NCBI RefSeq assembly: GCF_001050345.1
Contig: NZ_LFMW01000013.1
Coordinates: 1 to 64,000, forward strand
From: Pseudomonas fildesensis
GTDB taxonomy: Bacteria > Pseudomonadota > Gammaproteobacteria > Pseudomonadales > Pseudomonadaceae
DNA: 64,000 nt
Reading direction: 5' to 3'
In this document: positions 62,271-64,000 of the stretch, one piece after another
How the letters are laid out: the number at the start of each line of letters is the position of its first letter
Position numbering within the stretch: the stretch's first letter is position 1
Position numbers and translations under genes: made by a program
Notes under the pieces: model-generated
The model's database searches: none
Seen by the model: the letters and a program-made list of their open reading frames with translations, nothing else
What the model was told of the DNA's origin: nothing

Positions 62271-62292
62271 AACGGCACGCAAGCGTGCCGTT
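62271..62292 (-). terminator. Intrinsic terminator between convergent genes
   Basis: Perfect 10-bp arms AACGGCACGC (62271-62280) and GCGTGCCGTT (62283-62292) with a minimal loop. On the minus strand the second arm runs into TTTT, so it ends the solute-binding protein transcript well and may also stop the permease transcript. Confidence 0.85.
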
Positions 62293-62308
62293 GATTACCT
62301 GGGTGCAA

Positions 62309-64000
62309 TTACTTACGCGCCGCCTCCCACGACTTGAGCAGGTCGTTGTAGTTCACGGTCTCCCCTTTCGGTTTCTCGTTGGCCAGTTTCGGCTTCGGTG
62401 CGCCCGGCTGGTCGAACCAGTACTGCGCGTCACGCTCGGGGTTCATTTTCGGCCCACACACCGGCTGCACCTTGGAACGCTCCAGGCGCGTCATGATCGC
62501 GTCCTGGTCCTTGGCCAAGCCGTCGAGGGCCTGTTGTGGAGTTTTCTCGCCGCTGGCGGCTTCCGAGATGTGGCTCCACCACAACTGCGCCAGGCGCGGG
62601 TAGTCCGGCACGTTGGTGCCGGTCGGGGTCCACTCCACCCGGGCCGGGCTGCGGTAGAACTCCACCAGGCCACCGAGTTTCGGCGCCAGGTCGGTCATGG
62701 CCTGGGAGTTGATGTCCGATTCACGAATCGGCGTCAGGCCAACGATGGTTTTCTTCAGCGAAACGGTTTTCGAGGTCACGAACTGCGCGTACAGCCAGGC
62801 CGCGAGTTTCTGCTTCTCAGGCGTCGACTTGAGGAAAGTCCAGGAACCCACGTCCTGATAACCCTTCTTCATACCCTTTTCCCAATAAGGCCCGACTGGC
62901 GAGGGCGCCATCCGCCATTTCGGTGTGCCGTCGGCGTTCACCACCGGCAGGCCGGGTTTGGTCATGTCGGCGGTAAACGCGGTATACCAGAAGATCTGCT
63001 GGGCGATGTTGCCCTGGGACGGCACCGGGCCGGATTCGGAGAAGGTCATGCCCGCCGCTTCCGGTGGCGCGTAGGCTCTCATCCAGTCCACGTATTTCTG
63101 CGTGGCATACACCGCCGCTGGCCCGTTGGTGTCGCCACCACGGGTCACGCTGGAGCCCACCGGGTGGCAGTCCTCCACGCGAATGCCCCACTCGTCCACC
63201 GGCAAACCGTTGGGCAAACCCTTGTCGCCACCGCCGGCCATGGAGAACCAGGCATCGGTGAAACGCCAGCCCAGGGACGGGTCTTTCTTGCCGTAGTCCA
63301 TGTGACCGTAGACGCGCTTGCCATCGATCTCCTTGACGTCTTCGCTGAAAAACTTGGCGATGTCTTCATAGGCGGACCAGTTCACCGGCACGCCCAACTC
63401 ATAGCCGTATTTTTCCTTGAACTTGGCTTTAAGGTCGGCGCGTTCAAACCAGTCGGCGCGGAACCAATAGAGGTTGGCGAACTGCTGGTCGGGCAGCTGG
63501 TAGATCTTGCCGTCCGGCGCGGTGGTGAAGGAGATGCCGATAAAGTCCTTGATATCGAGGGTCGGCGAGGTGAAGTTCTTGCCTTCGTTGGCCATCAGGT
63601 CGGTGATGGATTCGGTCTTGCCGTAGCGAAAGTGCGTACCGATCAGGTCCGAGTCGTTGACCCAGCCGTCATAGATATTCTTGTCGGACTGCATCTGGGT
63701 TTGCAGCTTCTCCACCACGTCGCCTTCCTGCAGCAGGTCGTGGGTCAGCTTGATCCCGGTGATTTCACTGAAGGCCTTGGCCAGCACCTTGGATTCGTAC
63801 TCGTGGGTGGTGAGGGTTTCCGACACCACGTTGATCTTCATCCCACGGAACGGTTCTGCCGCCTTGATAAACCACTTCAGTTCCTCAAGCTGCTGGTCAG
63901 CCGTGAGAGTGGACGGTTTGAACTCGCTGCCGATCCATTTTTTCGCCGCATCTTCATACGCATCGGCCCAGGCCGTGGCGCTCAAACCGCTGAGGGCCAG
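62309..64000 (-). CDS. Large family-1 extracellular solute-binding protein, C-terminal part
   Basis: The frame is open at base 64000, where residues LALSGLSATAWADA are the end of a signal peptide, so about 560 residues of mature protein are visible and only the start is missing. The length (about 580) and the stretches SETLTTHEYESKVLAKAFSE, DLIGTHFRYGKTESITDL, RADWFERADLKAKF and GDTNGPAAVYATQKYVDWM resemble the glycerol-type ABC binder GlpV rather than the usual 400-residue sugar binders. That identification is from memory. The transporter genes would lie beyond the window. Confidence 0.85.
   Translation of the reverse strand: MALSGLSATAWADAYEDAAKKWIGSEFKPSTLTADQQLEELKWFIKAAEPFRGMKINVVSETLTTHEYESKVLAKAFSEITGIKLTHDLLQEGDVVEKLQTQMQSDKNIYDGWVNDSDLIGTHFRYGKTESITDLMANEGKNFTSPTLDIKDFIGISFTTAPDGKIYQLPDQQFANLYWFRADWFERADLKAKFKEKYGYELGVPVNWSAYEDIAKFFSEDVKEIDGKRVYGHMDYGKKDPSLGWRFTDAWFSMAGGGDKGLPNGLPVDEWGIRVEDCHPVGSSVTRGGDTNGPAAVYATQKYVDWMRAYAPPEAAGMTFSESGPVPSQGNIAQQIFWYTAFTADMTKPGLPVVNADGTPKWRMAPSPVGPYWEKGMKKGYQDVGSWTFLKSTPEKQKLAAWLYAQFVTSKTVSLKKTIVGLTPIRESDINSQAMTDLAPKLGGLVEFYRSPARVEWTPTGTNVPDYPRLAQLWWSHISEAASGEKTPQQALDGLAKDQDAIMTRLERSKVQPVCGPKMNPERDAQYWFDQPGAPKPKLANEKPKGETVNYNDLLKSWEAARK

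Noticed and set aside
1-64000. tRNA, rRNA, insertion sequence or prophage genes
   Set aside because: None recognised; no transposase or integrase motif and no attachment-site duplication could be seen by eye.

Overview
The window looks like chromosomal DNA of a fluorescent Pseudomonas, most likely the P. fluorescens group. The reasons are a pyoverdine-type peptide synthetase, high GC with typical Pseudomonas codon use, REP/REPIN intergenic repeats, and familiar Pseudomonas gene families such as amiE/fmdAB, GlxA-type regulators and SsuA-like sulfonate binders. No tRNA, rRNA, CRISPR array or transposase was seen.

Layout. (1) 1-9163, minus strand: the N-terminal part of a giant NRPS (C-A-T-E, C-A-T, C...). 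Its specificity residues predict D-Ser then Lys, which fits PvdI, the first peptide-chain enzyme after PvdL. (2) 9.4-12.6 kb: a hicAB toxin-antitoxin pair, an MFS transporter and a MATE exporter. (3) 12.6-16.9 kb: an amide/formamide operon (fmdA-fmdB-amiE) with a LysR gene upstream. It ends in an amiB remnant that has lost its ATPase core. (4) 17.1-22.8 kb: regulators, including two convergent, 3'-overlapping STAND-type winged-helix ATPases, one of them truncated. (5) 23-28 kb: pirin, an exported protein made of eleven 13-residue repeats, a quinone oxidoreductase with a divergent LysR, a second GlxA-type regulator and a thioesterase. (6) 28-29.4 kb: an autoinhibited Fic protein with a perfect palindrome over its ribosome binding site. 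(7) 29.4-38.3 kb: an organosulfur-type locus. It has an ABC importer operon ending in a BisC-like molybdoenzyme, a flavin (LLM) monooxygenase, two SsuA-like binding proteins, and the fragment of a Fis-type HTH regulator.

(8) 38.4-49.2 kb: a compact sugar/polyol catabolic cluster in two divergent arms. One arm has an FGGY kinase and a two-subunit transketolase. The other has a ribose-type ABC importer, two short-chain dehydrogenases, a SorC-type regulator and a transaldolase. Together they suggest import, oxidation to a ketose, phosphorylation, and local transketolase/transaldolase processing of a polyol that I cannot identify. (9) 49.2-56.7 kb: a lipoprotein pair, a SotB-like exporter, a frameshifted pilin gene, a fourfold tandem 174-bp REPIN array, an SBF-like transporter with a divergent AraC regulator, and an orphan binding protein. 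(10) 56.9-60.9 kb: a small unknown gene, a 1078-residue Upf1/DNA2-like SF1 helicase, and an AraC N-terminal remnant. (11) 61-64 kb: a PotE-like permease and the C-terminal part of a large family-1 solute-binding protein resembling glycerol ABC binders.

The strongest leads for undescribed biology are the polyol cluster, the helicase neighbourhood, the repeat protein at 23.9 kb and the overlapping STAND pair. Several decayed genes (amiB, the pilin, the Fis-HTH and AraC fragments) show recent local erosion.
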